DNA of 64,000 bases from Bacillota bacterium (GTDB taxonomy: Bacteria; Bacillota; Clostridia; Christensenellales; Aristaeellaceae). Position numbers and translations under genes: made by a program. The notes under the pieces are model-generated. The model ran no database searches. It was not told the origin of the DNA and saw nothing but the letters and a program-made list of their open reading frames with translations. Positions 41,326 to 50,427 of this stretch are shown here, in pieces (position 1 is the stretch's first letter; each line of letters opens with the position of its first letter). The stretch spans positions 24,251 to 88,250 of the forward strand of contig JAEWYP010000024.1 of NCBI GenBank assembly GCA_023395615.1, in the 5' to 3' direction.

Positions 41326-41463
41326 CGTCAGCAGGCCTCCGAACCGAACTCGTTGCGGCCGCATTCTCCTGTTATGCGTCGCAAAGAAGCGGACGCCTGA
41401 TCCTGCGATTCTGTTTTACCAGCTGCATCCGGACAGCAGAGGGTAAGGGTTGTTCCGGTTGGA

Positions 41464-41492
41464 TTGCGATAAAGGCGCAGGCATGGTAAAAT
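41464..41492 (+). promoter_or_regulatory. Promoter of the FAD oxidoreductase gene
   Basis: TTGCGA (41464-41469), 17 bases, TAAAAT (41487-41492). The rest of 41326-41529 shows nothing else recognisable. Confidence 0.65.
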
Positions 41493-41529
41493 AGGCTTCG
41501 GGATTGAAAAGACGAGGGGTATAACGCGA

Positions 41530-43086
41530 ATGAAAAAGGTCGTTATCATAGGTGCCGGCCCCGCCGGACTGACTGCCGCGTATGAGCTGCTGAAAAAACA
41601 TCAGGGCTATTCGGTCACGGTGCTGGAGAAGAGCGATAGCATCGGCGGCATCAGCAAAACGGTTCCGCATGGCGGAAACCGGATGGACATCGGCGGACAC
41701 CGTTTTTTCAGCAAAGATCAGGCGGTAATGGACTGGTGGCAGGAGGTGATGCCGCTACAGGGTGCGCCGTCGATCGATGATCGGTTGCTGGATCGGGAGG
41801 TGCCTCTTTCCACCGGCGGCCCGGATCCTGAAAAAACAGACCGAGTCATGCTGACGCGCAACCGCGTGAGCCGTATTTATTACCAAAGACATTTTTTTGA
41901 TTACCCGATCAGCCTGAAATGGTCCACCCTGAGAACCATGGGATTCGGAACCACGATGAAGGTGGGCTTCAGCTATCTGCACGCGGTATTTCATAAGATG
42001 CCGGAAACGTCGTTGGAGAATTTTTATATCAATAGTTTCGGACGCAAGCTGTACAGCATGTTTTTTGAGGGATACACCGAAAAACTGTGGGGCCGCCATC
42101 CGCGCGAAATTTCGGCGGAATGGGGCGCACAGAGAACGAAAGGACTGTCGATCCTCGGCATTCTGAAGGATATGCTTTCCAAGGTGTTTATGAGCCGTGA
42201 AGCGCGTCAGAAAAAGGTGCAGACCTCTCTGATTGAAGAATTCCGTTACCCCAAGTTTGGCCCCGGCCAGCTTTGGGAAACAGTTGCCGACGATGTACGC
42301 GCGGCGGGCGGAGAGGTGCGCATGCACTGCGACGTGACGGGTGTGGAAACAGATGGGGGACGGATTGTTGCCGTAACCTGCAACGAAAATGGAAAAACAG
42401 AGCGTCTGGAAGCGGACGCGGTGTTTTCCTCCATGCCGATTCGGGACCTTGTGGACGCGATGCCTGCCGTTCCCGCCGAAGTGAAGCGCGTGGCGGATGG
42501 CTTGCCTTACCGGGACTTTGTCACCGTGGGCCTGCTGGTAAACAGGCTGAACCTGCAAAACCAGACACACCTGAAAACGTTGGGCAACATTGTGCCGGAT
42601 TGCTGGATTTATGTGCAGGATACCAACGTGAAACTGGGCCGTATCCAGATTTTCAACAACTGGTCGCCTTATATGGTGAAAGACCCGGAACACACTGTGT
42701 GGATTGGGCTGGAGTATTTTTGCACGGAAGGCGACGCCTTCTGGAACATGGACGCGGAAACGTGCGCAAACTTCGCCACGGACGAGCTGATCACCATGGG
42801 GGTAATCAACAGCCGGAGCGAGGTGCTGGATTATCACCGCGAGCGGGTGCAGAAGGCTTACCCTGCCTACTTTGACACCTACGCCGAGATCGACCGGGTG
42901 ACGGACTACCTGAACGGTTTTGAAAACCTGTATTGCGTGGGGCGCAACGGCCAGCACCGGTATAATAATATGGACCATTCCATGGCCACCAGCTTCGAGG
43001 CCGTTCATAACTTGACGGAAGGCATCGCGGATAAGGCGAATATCTGGAACGTAAACACCGAGAAAGAATATCACGAACAAAAGTAG
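41530..43086 (+). CDS. FAD-dependent oxidoreductase of the UDP-galactopyranose mutase/protoporphyrinogen oxidase-like group
   Basis: A 518-residue flavoprotein. The FAD-binding Rossmann motif KKVVIIGAGPAGLTAAYEL opens the protein, followed by VLEKSDSIGGISKTV and RMDIGGHRFF. YTEKLWGRHPREISAEWGAQ and GRNGQHRYNNMDHSM near the C-terminus match enzymes of this group found in exopolysaccharide clusters. The exact reaction is unknown; true Glf is shorter (about 370). It stands alone on the plus strand, convergent with the WbpA/B/D genes, which are also sugar-nucleotide enzymes, so a role in glycan precursor chemistry is likely (inference). ATG 41530 follows GAGGGGTATAACG. Confidence 0.82.
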   Translation: MKKVVIIGAGPAGLTAAYELLKKHQGYSVTVLEKSDSIGGISKTVPHGGNRMDIGGHRFFSKDQAVMDWWQEVMPLQGAPSIDDRLLDREVPLSTGGPDPEKTDRVMLTRNRVSRIYYQRHFFDYPISLKWSTLRTMGFGTTMKVGFSYLHAVFHKMPETSLENFYINSFGRKLYSMFFEGYTEKLWGRHPREISAEWGAQRTKGLSILGILKDMLSKVFMSREARQKKVQTSLIEEFRYPKFGPGQLWETVADDVRAAGGEVRMHCDVTGVETDGGRIVAVTCNENGKTERLEADAVFSSMPIRDLVDAMPAVPAEVKRVADGLPYRDFVTVGLLVNRLNLQNQTHLKTLGNIVPDCWIYVQDTNVKLGRIQIFNNWSPYMVKDPEHTVWIGLEYFCTEGDAFWNMDAETCANFATDELITMGVINSRSEVLDYHRERVQKAYPAYFDTYAEIDRVTDYLNGFENLYCVGRNGQHRYNNMDHSMATSFEAVHNLTEGIADKANIWNVNTEKEYHEQK

Positions 43087-43153
43087 TGGAGCCGGTATGT
43101 GACGTACCTGCTTTGGTTCAGGCTGTCATCAAACCGTATAAGCTTTGAAACAA

Positions 43154-43189
43154 AAGGAACCCCGCCGATTTCAGCCGGTGGGGTTCCTT
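43154..43189. terminator. Bidirectional terminator between the FAD gene and the wbpD-like gene
   Basis: AAGGAACCCC (43154-43163) pairs with GGGGTTCCTT (43180-43189), with an inner GCCG/CGGT stem. The minus strand continues with TTTTGTTTC, a good U-tract for the wbp-like operon. Confidence 0.82.
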
Positions 43190-43238
43190 AAATCTCCGAA
43201 CTATTCTTTATCGCTGCGCTTGGCGCGATATATAACGG

Positions 43239-43802
43239 TTACGCTTTGTTTTCCACTTCCGCCAGTCCCTCGCCGACGGGAATATAGAACCGACCGCAGG
43301 CAGGGCATTTTAACCCTTCCAGCCGCTTGCCGCAGGTGCATACGAAACCGTGCTGGGTGGCGGGCACTCCCAGCATCAGGGCATGATCGGGTACATTGCC
43401 TACCACGACGGCGCCCGCGCCGATCAGTGCGTTTTTTCCAATAATATGCCCGCATACGACTGTGGCGTTTGCGCCGATGCTGGCGCCATCCAGTACGTGC
43501 GTAGGCACAAAGTGCTCATGTCCTTTGGGGTAACGCGCGCGTGGGGTGAGGTCGTTGGTGAAGACACAGCTGGGGCCGCAAAATACGCCGTTGCCCAGCG
43601 TGACGCCGCCGTAGATGCTTACGTTGTTTTGCAGCTTACAGTCGTCGCCGATCACCGCGCCATCGCCCACATATACGTTTTGTCCCAGCGTGCAGTTTTT
43701 ACCGATTTTCGCGCCGGACTGCACATGACTAAAGTGCCAGATGCGGGTTCCCTCGCCAATCAGCGCGCCGTTGTCCACAATGGCGGTCGGGTGGATATTC
43801 AT
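43239..43802 (-). CDS. Left-handed beta-helix N-acetyltransferase (WbpD-like)
   Basis: Probably acetylates the 3-amino group of UDP-GlcNAc(3N)A. The 187 residues begin MNIHPTAIVDNGALIGEGTR with hexapeptide repeats typical of WbpD, then NNVSIYGGVTLGNGVFCGPS and FTNDLTPRARYPKG. A C-terminal CTCGKRLEGLKCPACG zinc ribbon is added, which the core enzyme does not need. The gene overlaps the Gfo/Idh/MocA dehydrogenase by 4 bases. The aminotransferase WbpE that would make its substrate is not seen in the window, so the pathway may finish elsewhere or use another aminotransferase. Confidence 0.85.
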   Translation of the reverse strand: MNIHPTAIVDNGALIGEGTRIWHFSHVQSGAKIGKNCTLGQNVYVGDGAVIGDDCKLQNNVSIYGGVTLGNGVFCGPSCVFTNDLTPRARYPKGHEHFVPTHVLDGASIGANATVVCGHIIGKNALIGAGAVVVGNVPDHALMLGVPATQHGFVCTCGKRLEGLKCPACGRFYIPVGEGLAEVENKA

Positions 43803-44899
43803 TCGTCAAACCTCCCGATAAAATCGGTTGTGGCGCAATCAGACAAGGGCAGTTTCACCGGCTGATGGGTCGCGGCGCTCCGGTAAATCGCCAGCACCAG
43901 CTCCAGCGCACGCAGGCCTGCTTCGCCGCTTACGTAGGGCGGGCGGTTGTCCAGGATAGCGCGCGCCATATCCGCGTACAGCGGCGTGTGTCCAAAACCG
44001 TATATATTGGGGGGATTTTCGCCAAACTCCATCTTGATGGTCGCGGGGTCGCCACGCCCGTCGCGGAAATCCCACTCCTCAATGACATTCACACTCTTGC
44101 CGCCTGCCTTGACCGTTCCGTTTTCGCCAAAGAGGTACAGGGTTTCCTCCATGTTGTGGGGGTATACGTTCGTGGTACCTTCGATCAGGCCGTACGCGCC
44201 GTTGTGAAAACGCACCAGCGCCATGCCGAGGTCTTCGGCCTCAATGTAATCGTGCTTCAGCCGATCGGTATAGGCGAATACTTCATCGACCTCGTCGCCC
44301 ATCATCCAGCGAAGCAGATCAATATTATGGATGCACTGGTTCATCAGCGCGCCGCCATCCTGCGCCCAGGTGCCGCGCCACGGGGACTGCTCGTAATAAT
44401 CCTTTCCACGGTTCCAGCGCACATGCGCCGCGCCGTGCAGCATCCGACCGAAACGGTCTTCCTCCACGGCGGTGCGGATTTTCTGGATGGATTTATTAAA
44501 ACGGTTCTGGTGGCAGGCGCACAGCTTTACGTTCGCTTCCCGCGCGGCGGCGATCAGCGCGCGACCGTCGGCCATGCTAAGCGCCAGCGGCTTTTCGATA
44601 ATCACGCTTGCCCCGGCTGCGATACAATCCAGACCAATCTGTGCGTGCCGCCCGCTTTCCGTGGCTATCGCGACCAGCTGCGGATGGATTTCGGCAAGCA
44701 TTTTCCGATAATCCGTATACCGTGCGACCGTTTTTCTTTCCTCTGCCGATACCGGGCCCAGCACCGCTTCCATCCGCTCCGGGAGCAGATCGCAGACAGC
44801 ACAAAGCGATAAAGTATCATCGTTCTTTAAAACCGCCGCGATGTGGTTGGGCGCGATCCGGCCACAACCGATCAACGCGTATCGAAGCCGCTGGTTCAT
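43799..44899 (-). CDS. Gfo/Idh/MocA oxidoreductase, WbpB-like nucleotide-sugar 3-dehydrogenase
   Basis: A 366-residue NAD-dependent dehydrogenase. The N-terminal nucleotide fold begins YALIGCGRIAPNHIAAVLKN, the catalytic region has ASVIIEKPLALSMADGRALI (EKP lysine), and the C-terminal domain carries GGALMNQCIHNIDLLRWMMG. Between the WbpA-like and WbpD-like genes, its best role is oxidising C3 of UDP-GlcNAcA. MocA family members vary widely, so context carries most of the specificity call. Adjacent genes are 12 to 20 bases apart or overlap. Confidence 0.87.
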   Translation of the reverse strand: MNQRLRYALIGCGRIAPNHIAAVLKNDDTLSLCAVCDLLPERMEAVLGPVSAEERKTVARYTDYRKMLAEIHPQLVAIATESGRHAQIGLDCIAAGASVIIEKPLALSMADGRALIAAAREANVKLCACHQNRFNKSIQKIRTAVEEDRFGRMLHGAAHVRWNRGKDYYEQSPWRGTWAQDGGALMNQCIHNIDLLRWMMGDEVDEVFAYTDRLKHDYIEAEDLGMALVRFHNGAYGLIEGTTNVYPHNMEETLYLFGENGTVKAGGKSVNVIEEWDFRDGRGDPATIKMEFGENPPNIYGFGHTPLYADMARAILDNRPPYVSGEAGLRALELVLAIYRSAATHQPVKLPLSDCATTDFIGRFDE

Positions 44900-44914
44900 G
44901 TCTGGAAAGCCCCC

Positions 44915-46222
44915 TTACAGCAGATGAATTTTCGCCCGATTTTGAACGTTCTTCATGGCGTTCTTCGTATCGAAAACCAGCGGGGCGTGCTCTGCCACAA
45001 AATCATAATCCACGGTGGTGTGCGCCGCGGTGACAATCACAAGGTCGCTCTGTTCCAACTCGGAAGCAGTCAGCGCGGACAAACCGGTATGCAGCTTACC
45101 TTCAAATTTGTACTGGGGGATATAGGGGTCGTAATACGTGACTTCGGCACCGCTGGCTTTGAGGCATTCGATCACGCGCAGCGCGGGGCTTTCGCGGTAG
45201 TCGTCAATATCCTGTTTGTAGGCCACGCCGAGCACAAGCACCCGGGAGCCGTTGAGCGCCTTTTTTTCTTCGTTCAGCAGGCGCATGGCTCTCTGGCAGC
45301 AGTATTCCGGCATCCGGTCGTTGATAATCATGCTGGATTCGATCATCGACGTGTGAAAACCGAATTCTCTCGCCTTCCAGCTGAGGTAATAGGGGTCCAG
45401 CGGGATGCAGTGCCCTCCCAGACCCGGGCCGGGATAAAACGCCTGAAAGCCGTAAGGCTTGGATTTTGCGGCGTCGATGACCTCCCAGATGTTGATGCCC
45501 ATACGGTCGCACAGGATCGCCAGCTCGTTGATCAGCCCGATATTCACGTTGCGATAGGTGTTTTCCAGTATCTTTTCCATCTCCGCCACAGCGGGGGAGG
45601 ACACGCGATGCACCGGCGCCTCCAGCACGGCTTCGTACAGGGTAGCGGCGATATCGGTGCATTCCGGGGTCATGCCGCCAACCACCTTGGGGGTGTTGCG
45701 GGTTTTATAGATGGCGTTGCCGGGGTCTACGCGCTCCGGCGAAAAGGCCAGGTAAAAATCCACGCCGCATTGGAGGCCGCTTCTTTCAAAAATGGGCTTT
45801 AACAGCTCTTCGGTGGTGCCTGGGTAGGTGGTGGATTCCAGCACGATCAGCATGTCTTTATGCACGTAAGGCATAATGCTTTCGGCGGAGGAGCGAACAT
45901 AGCTGATATCCGGCTGCTGATGCTCGTCCAGCGGCGTCGGAACGGCGATGCAAACGCAGTCGCAGCTGGCGACCGCAGCAAAGTCCGTGGTGGCGCGCAG
46001 ATGGCCGCTTTTCACAATCTCTTCCAGATCGTGGTTAACCACGTCGCCGATATAATTATGGCCCTGATTGACCATATCCACTTTTTCTTTCTGCACATCA
46101 AACCCGATCACGAAAAAACCGGCCTTCGCCTTTTCCACCGCCAGCGGAAGCCCGACGTATCCCAAGCCCACAACCCCGAGCGTAACGGAACGATCCAGAA
46201 TCTTTTGTTTGAGCGTCGACAT
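44915..46222 (-). CDS. Nucleotide-sugar 6-dehydrogenase (WbpA-like, UDP-GlcNAc type)
   Basis: Oxidises the C6 alcohol of a UDP-sugar to the carboxylate, making a uronic acid. The 435 residues have the Rossmann motif VVGLGYVGLPLAVEKAKAGF, STTYPGTTEELLKP, NIGLINELAI and the catalytic-Cys loop GPGLGGHCIPLDPYYLSWK. UDP-GlcNAc dehydrogenase fits its neighbours, WbpB- and WbpD-like. First gene of a three-gene minus-strand operon with its own promoter. The ATG at 46222 follows AAAGGAGAAGGGC. Confidence 0.93.
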   Translation of the reverse strand: MSTLKQKILDRSVTLGVVGLGYVGLPLAVEKAKAGFFVIGFDVQKEKVDMVNQGHNYIGDVVNHDLEEIVKSGHLRATTDFAAVASCDCVCIAVPTPLDEHQQPDISYVRSSAESIMPYVHKDMLIVLESTTYPGTTEELLKPIFERSGLQCGVDFYLAFSPERVDPGNAIYKTRNTPKVVGGMTPECTDIAATLYEAVLEAPVHRVSSPAVAEMEKILENTYRNVNIGLINELAILCDRMGINIWEVIDAAKSKPYGFQAFYPGPGLGGHCIPLDPYYLSWKAREFGFHTSMIESSMIINDRMPEYCCQRAMRLLNEEKKALNGSRVLVLGVAYKQDIDDYRESPALRVIECLKASGAEVTYYDPYIPQYKFEGKLHTGLSALTASELEQSDLVIVTAAHTTVDYDFVAEHAPLVFDTKNAMKNVQNRAKIHLL

Positions 46223-46319
46223 TGCCCTTCTCCTTTGCCACCGCTTCGGTTTATCAACCAGCCGGGTGAGCTGTGTTTAATAACGTTTCAGGAGCATGCC
46301 AGAGGTACATAACCAACAT

Positions 46320-46349
46320 ATGATACTTCAACAAAAAGGGAAATGTCAA
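46320..46349 (-). promoter_or_regulatory. Promoter of the wbpA-B-D-like operon
   Basis: On the minus strand TTGACA (46349-46344), 18 bases, TATCAT (46325-46320). The leader is about 90 bases. Bases 46350-46535 hold nothing else recognised. Confidence 0.78.
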
Positions 46350-46535
46350 TCTTTCAAAGCGTACAGGCGATGTTATCAACAGCCGGAACAAACCGCCGGG
46401 CGTTTCCTTTTGGTAGTTTTTACACATGTGGCGGTGAACGGTCATCACTCGCCGAGGATGAAGCAAACGGGATTTCGGCCCCGTGGATGGATACGGGCAA
46501 TGCCTGTACAAAGAGGGGCAGATGGCCCTGACGCC

Positions 46536-46565
46536 TTGACACACCTCACTTTTCCATGGTATGCT
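46536..46565 (+). promoter_or_regulatory. Promoter of the XRE-cupin regulator gene
   Basis: TTGACA (46536-46541), 18 bases, TATGCT (46560-46565). Confidence 0.75.
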
Positions 46566-46620
46566 ACATATAATGCGGCGTGCTGGATACAGCCGTAAAA
46601 CCGACTGGGAGGCGACAGGG

Positions 46621-47199
46621 ATGACGGACAATACGGAGCAGCTTGAGCTGATTGCCATGCGCATACGGGATCTGCGCGACATCGCGGGTTTTACAACGGC
46701 TCAAATGGCGGATAAGACCGGCATCAGCCTGGAAGAATACGAAGCTTATGAGACGGGCACCCGGGATTTCAGCTTTTCCCATCTTTTTAACATTGCTGAA
46801 GCGCTGGGTGTGGATATCAGCGATCTACTGACCGGGGAAAGCCCCAAGCTTCACGGCTATGTGCTTACCCGCGCCGGGCAGGGGCTGAAGTTTAACCGCC
46901 GCGAACAATACGTATACCATCATCTCGCCTATAATTTCCGCGATAAGCTGGCAGAACCGTTTATCGTGACTGTGGCGGAGGACGAACCCGGTGCGGAAAA
47001 GCAGGCGCACAGCCACGAAGGACAGGAGTTTGATTATGTGCTGGATGGCCAGCTGAAAATCAGCCTGGGCGGGAACGATCTTTTCCTGAAAGCAGGCGAC
47101 AGTATATATTACGACAGCTCCATTCCGCACGTGATGTATGCGTTGGAGGGCGACTGCCGCTTTATTGCCGTGGTCGTGAAGGAAGGAGCCAGGGCATGA
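46621..47199 (+). CDS. XRE-family regulator with C-terminal cupin domain
   Basis: A 192-residue regulator. The helix-turn-helix covers about residues 10-68 (IRDLRDIAGFTTAQMADKTG through SFSHLFNIAEALGVDISDLL). A cupin sensor follows with HSHEGQEFDYVLDGQLKISL and SIPHVMYAL, the two His-containing ligand motifs. Such SutR/PuuR-type proteins sense small molecules. Because the stop overlaps the acyl-CoA synthetase start by 4 bases, it probably responds to the carboxylic acid that enzyme activates. ATG 46621 follows GGGAGGCGACAGGG; the longer frame from 46561 begins at the promoter and is rejected. Confidence 0.9.
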   Translation: MTDNTEQLELIAMRIRDLRDIAGFTTAQMADKTGISLEEYEAYETGTRDFSFSHLFNIAEALGVDISDLLTGESPKLHGYVLTRAGQGLKFNRREQYVYHHLAYNFRDKLAEPFIVTVAEDEPGAEKQAHSHEGQEFDYVLDGQLKISLGGNDLFLKAGDSIYYDSSIPHVMYALEGDCRFIAVVVKEGARA

Positions 47200-48884
47200 T
47201 GAAACCGCTGTACCTGCAATATCTGGACTGCCCGGTGCAATATGCCACCTATGATGATTTTAACAAGCGTTTCCGCATTGTGCGGCCTGCCAGCTTCAAC
47301 TTCGCCTATGATGTGGCGGACCGGATCGCGGCGGAGGAACCCGACCGCACCGCCGTATTGTGGACGGATGAAACCGGCGCCTGCATTCGTTATACTTTCG
47401 GGATGCTTCATGAGGAGAGCAACCGTGCGGCCAACCTGTTTGCCTCGCTGGGCATCCGCAAGGGCGATAAGGTGCTGTTGATTCTGAGGCGGCATCTTCA
47501 GTTCTGGCCTGTGATTATGGCGCTGCACAAAATCGGCGCGGTTGCCGTGCCTGCAACCCACCTGCTGACGGAGAAGGACATCGTATACCGCGTGAAGGCG
47601 GCGGGCATCCGGGCAGCCATGATCTCCCACAAGGACGAGAGCGTGCTGGAGGCGGCGCAAGCAACCCAAGAACAGTGCGAAACGCTGAAAACGCTGATCG
47701 TGCTCAAAGGGGAGCGCGAGGGTTTCGTGAACTACGAAAAGGAAATGCCGCTGGCTTCCGCCGAGTGGAAAAAGCCGGAAGGCGACGCGTACCCGCAAAA
47801 TCACGATCCGATGCTTTTATACTTCACCAGCGGAACCACCGGTATGCCCAAGATGGTGACGCACGATTACTACTACCCGCTTGGGCACATCGTGACCAGC
47901 CTGTATTGGCAGCAGTGTATCGACGGTGGTCTGCACTTTACCATCAGCGAGACCGGCTGGGCTAAGAGCATGTGGGGAAAACTCTACGGCCAGTGGCTGA
48001 CCGGCAGCGCGGTATTTGTGTATGATTTCGAACGTTTTATCGCTCATGACATCCTCAAGCAGATGAGCGATCACCATGTGACTTCCTTCTGTGCGCCGCC
48101 CACCATGTACCGTTACATCCTGCAGGAGAACTTTGCGGGGTATGACCTGAGCGCCCTCAAACACTGCGCGGTGGCGGGGGAGCCGTTAAACCCCGATATG
48201 GCAGCGGAATGGCTGAAGCGTACCGGCATCCCGCTTCTGGAGGCATTCGGGCAGACCGAGCTGGTAGTGACGCTCGCCACCTTCCCGTTTATGAAGGTGT
48301 GCCCGGGCAGTATGGGCAAGCCCAGCCCCATCTTCGACGTGGATGTGATTGACGAAGAAGGCAATTCCTGCCCCGCCGGCGTTACAGGAGAGATCGTGAT
48401 TCGCACGAACGAGGACGCGCTGCCCATCGGGATGTTCACCGGGTATTACGAAAACCCGGAACTGACCAAAACCGTATGGGACAAAGGAATTTATCATACC
48501 GGTGATACCGCGTGGCGCGACGAATGGGGCTACTACTGGTACGTGGGCCGCGCCGACGACGTAATCAAATCCAGCGGCTACCGCATTGGGCCGTTCGAGG
48601 TGGAAAGCGCGTTGCTGGAGCACCCCGCGGTACTGGAAACGGCCATTACCGCCGCGCCGGACCCGCTGCGTGGGCAGGTTGTTAAGGCAACCATCGTGCT
48701 CAAACCCGGCTACATCGCCAGCGAGGAGCTGAAGGTGGAGCTGCAGGAGCATGTGAAGCATACGACCGCGCCGTACAAGTACCCGCGCGTGATCGAGTTT
48801 GTCAGCGAACTGCCCAAAACCATCAGCGGAAAAATCCGCCGGGTGGAACTGCGTGAGAAGGACCGCCAGAAAGCGGAGCAGTGA
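47196..48884 (+). CDS. AMP-dependent acyl-CoA synthetase (medium-chain/aryl type)
   Basis: Activates a carboxylic acid with ATP to its CoA ester. The 562 residues have the P-loop LLYFTSGTTGMPKMVTHDYY, the substrate region HTGDTAWRDEWGYYWYVGRA, DDVIKSSGYRIGPFEVESAL (A5/A8 motifs) and the catalytic lysine near the end in LPKTISGKIRRVELR. The group includes medium-chain acyl-CoA and benzoate-type ligases; substrate is not predictable. Two start codons are possible (47196 and 47199, tandem ATG). The gene is translationally coupled to the XRE-cupin regulator. Confidence 0.92.
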   Translation: MMKPLYLQYLDCPVQYATYDDFNKRFRIVRPASFNFAYDVADRIAAEEPDRTAVLWTDETGACIRYTFGMLHEESNRAANLFASLGIRKGDKVLLILRRHLQFWPVIMALHKIGAVAVPATHLLTEKDIVYRVKAAGIRAAMISHKDESVLEAAQATQEQCETLKTLIVLKGEREGFVNYEKEMPLASAEWKKPEGDAYPQNHDPMLLYFTSGTTGMPKMVTHDYYYPLGHIVTSLYWQQCIDGGLHFTISETGWAKSMWGKLYGQWLTGSAVFVYDFERFIAHDILKQMSDHHVTSFCAPPTMYRYILQENFAGYDLSALKHCAVAGEPLNPDMAAEWLKRTGIPLLEAFGQTELVVTLATFPFMKVCPGSMGKPSPIFDVDVIDEEGNSCPAGVTGEIVIRTNEDALPIGMFTGYYENPELTKTVWDKGIYHTGDTAWRDEWGYYWYVGRADDVIKSSGYRIGPFEVESALLEHPAVLETAITAAPDPLRGQVVKATIVLKPGYIASEELKVELQEHVKHTTAPYKYPRVIEFVSELPKTISGKIRRVELREKDRQKAEQ

Positions 48885-48958
48885 TCCGTGCCCAACCATC
48901 ACACGTTCGTCTTTTTCTTTGCCCGGAGCAACCGGGCATGACATTCCAGGAGGTCAAC

Positions 48959-50305
48959 ATGACACCCAAACCCGTTCGTAATCGTTTCCTGTCGCTCATC
49001 CTTACCGCAGTGCTTTCTATCGGCTTATTATTCGTGCCCACCACAAAGAGCTACGCCAAAACGGTTGCCGAATGGCTGGCGGGTTATCAGACCGGCAAGG
49101 ACTGGTTCGGCTCGGATTTCAAGTACGATATTACAGACGAAAAAGCTTGCTGGGACCTGCTGATGAAGCCGATTACCGTACTGGACGTAGATCAAACCGA
49201 ATCAGTTTATCCGCTGAAAACCCCCGGCGGCGATAAAGTGAATAATGATAAACTGGGCGGTTTTATCAACGGCGCGTCCGCCGCGGTACACGTTTTGGGC
49301 GAAGATGAAGATGGTTGGACGCTGATTGAAGGGATCGATTACTATAACCGGATCATCCGCGGTTATGTAAAAACGAAGCTGCTGAAAACAGTGACCCCCA
49401 ACCAACATTACGGTGTCATCGTGGATAAACTGACCCAGAAGCTGAACGTGTTTATCGACGGCAAGTTCTTCAGCGCCTGCTCAGTTTCCACAGGCCTGCC
49501 CAATGACAAGCAGCCTTATAACGAAACTTCTGCCGGAGAATACCTCGCTATCAGCTGGAGCGGCGGTTTCGACAGCGAAGGTATGTACTGCGATATGGCG
49601 ATCCGCTTTAACAACGGGGATAAAATCCACGAAGTGCCTTTCAACACCCTCGCCGATGGAACAAAGAGCTATAAAAAGTGGGAACCTCTGCTGGGGCAGA
49701 AAGCCAGCCATGGCTGCATCCGTGTGGCACGACTGGCTAATAAGGACGGGCTGAACCAGACTTGGCTATGGAATAACCTGAAGAAGAACACCAAAATTAT
49801 CATCTGGGATGACGCGGGCCGAAAAATGCCGTACCCGGACGACGATACACTGCTTTATTATAACCCGGAAGGCGGTCAGTACTATCACGCCGATGCGAAC
49901 TGCTCCTCGGTGAAGAAAAAGTACCTTCCGATGAAAGAGTTTAAATACAGCGAACTGGACAGCGGGATTTTTGCGAAACTCCAACCCTGCCCCAGTTGCA
50001 CCCCTGTAAAACGGAAGAGTATCATTGATAAGGAAAACCTGGATCGGGGCGCGATTACACAGGAGGAATTCGACGCGCTGCAGGAACAGCATAAGGTTGA
50101 GGCGGCTGCTATAGACGCCGGAACAACAGACGGGGCGGCAGCCGGTCCGACAGCGACTGAAGATCCGACAGCGGCGAGCGCTGCGGACACTGCGGCAGGC
50201 ACGGATGCCACGGTTACCGAAGCGCCGAATGCCGATACATCGGCTGCGAACGATGAGGATGTAGAAATTACCATCATCCCAGCGGATAGTGCGACGAAAC
50301 CGTAA
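48959..50305 (+). CDS. Secreted L,D-transpeptidase (YkuD) with C-terminal His/Cys mini-domain
   Basis: A 448-residue exported wall enzyme. Signal peptide about 1-33 (SYA cleavage), an SH3-like region about 75-140, then the YkuD catalytic domain with HGCIRVARL (H251, G252, C253). After it, YYHADANCSSVKK (H310, C315) and LQPCPSC (C344, C347) form a small His/Cys metal-binding-like module. The C-terminal 75 residues are Thr/Ala/Asp-rich and disordered. The Cys must be reduced in an anaerobic cell exterior, consistent with an anaerobe. ATG 48959 follows CCAGGAGGTC; earlier in-frame starts would precede the signal peptide. Confidence 0.9.
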   Translation: MTPKPVRNRFLSLILTAVLSIGLLFVPTTKSYAKTVAEWLAGYQTGKDWFGSDFKYDITDEKACWDLLMKPITVLDVDQTESVYPLKTPGGDKVNNDKLGGFINGASAAVHVLGEDEDGWTLIEGIDYYNRIIRGYVKTKLLKTVTPNQHYGVIVDKLTQKLNVFIDGKFFSACSVSTGLPNDKQPYNETSAGEYLAISWSGGFDSEGMYCDMAIRFNNGDKIHEVPFNTLADGTKSYKKWEPLLGQKASHGCIRVARLANKDGLNQTWLWNNLKKNTKIIIWDDAGRKMPYPDDDTLLYYNPEGGQYYHADANCSSVKKKYLPMKEFKYSELDSGIFAKLQPCPSCTPVKRKSIIDKENLDRGAITQEEFDALQEQHKVEAAAIDAGTTDGAAAGPTATEDPTAASAADTAAGTDATVTEAPNADTSAANDEDVEITIIPADSATKP

Positions 50306-50334
50306 TGCTTGTGATTACGGCACAGGAAGTCGCT

Positions 50335-50365
50335 GGGCTGCGGCGGTTTTGCCGCAGTCCTTTTC
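50335..50365 (+). terminator. Terminator after the L,D-transpeptidase gene
   Basis: GGGCTGCGGC (50335-50344) pairs with GCCGCAGTCC (50351-50360), followed by TTTTC. Confidence 0.85.
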
Positions 50366-50427
50366 ATACCTTTTTAGTCGAACAGTTGTGAAACAAAAGG
50401 ATTCGACCATTGAAAGGAGGCAATGCG

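Noticed and set aside
41755..43080. 441-codon minus-strand frame opposite the FAD oxidoreductase
   Set aside because: Antisense shadow of a clear flavoprotein gene; no domain visible.
46373..46381. TTATCAACA resembling a DnaA box
   Set aside because: A single near-match in an ordinary promoter gap, with no cluster of boxes and no dnaA or dnaN genes nearby; not evidence of an origin.
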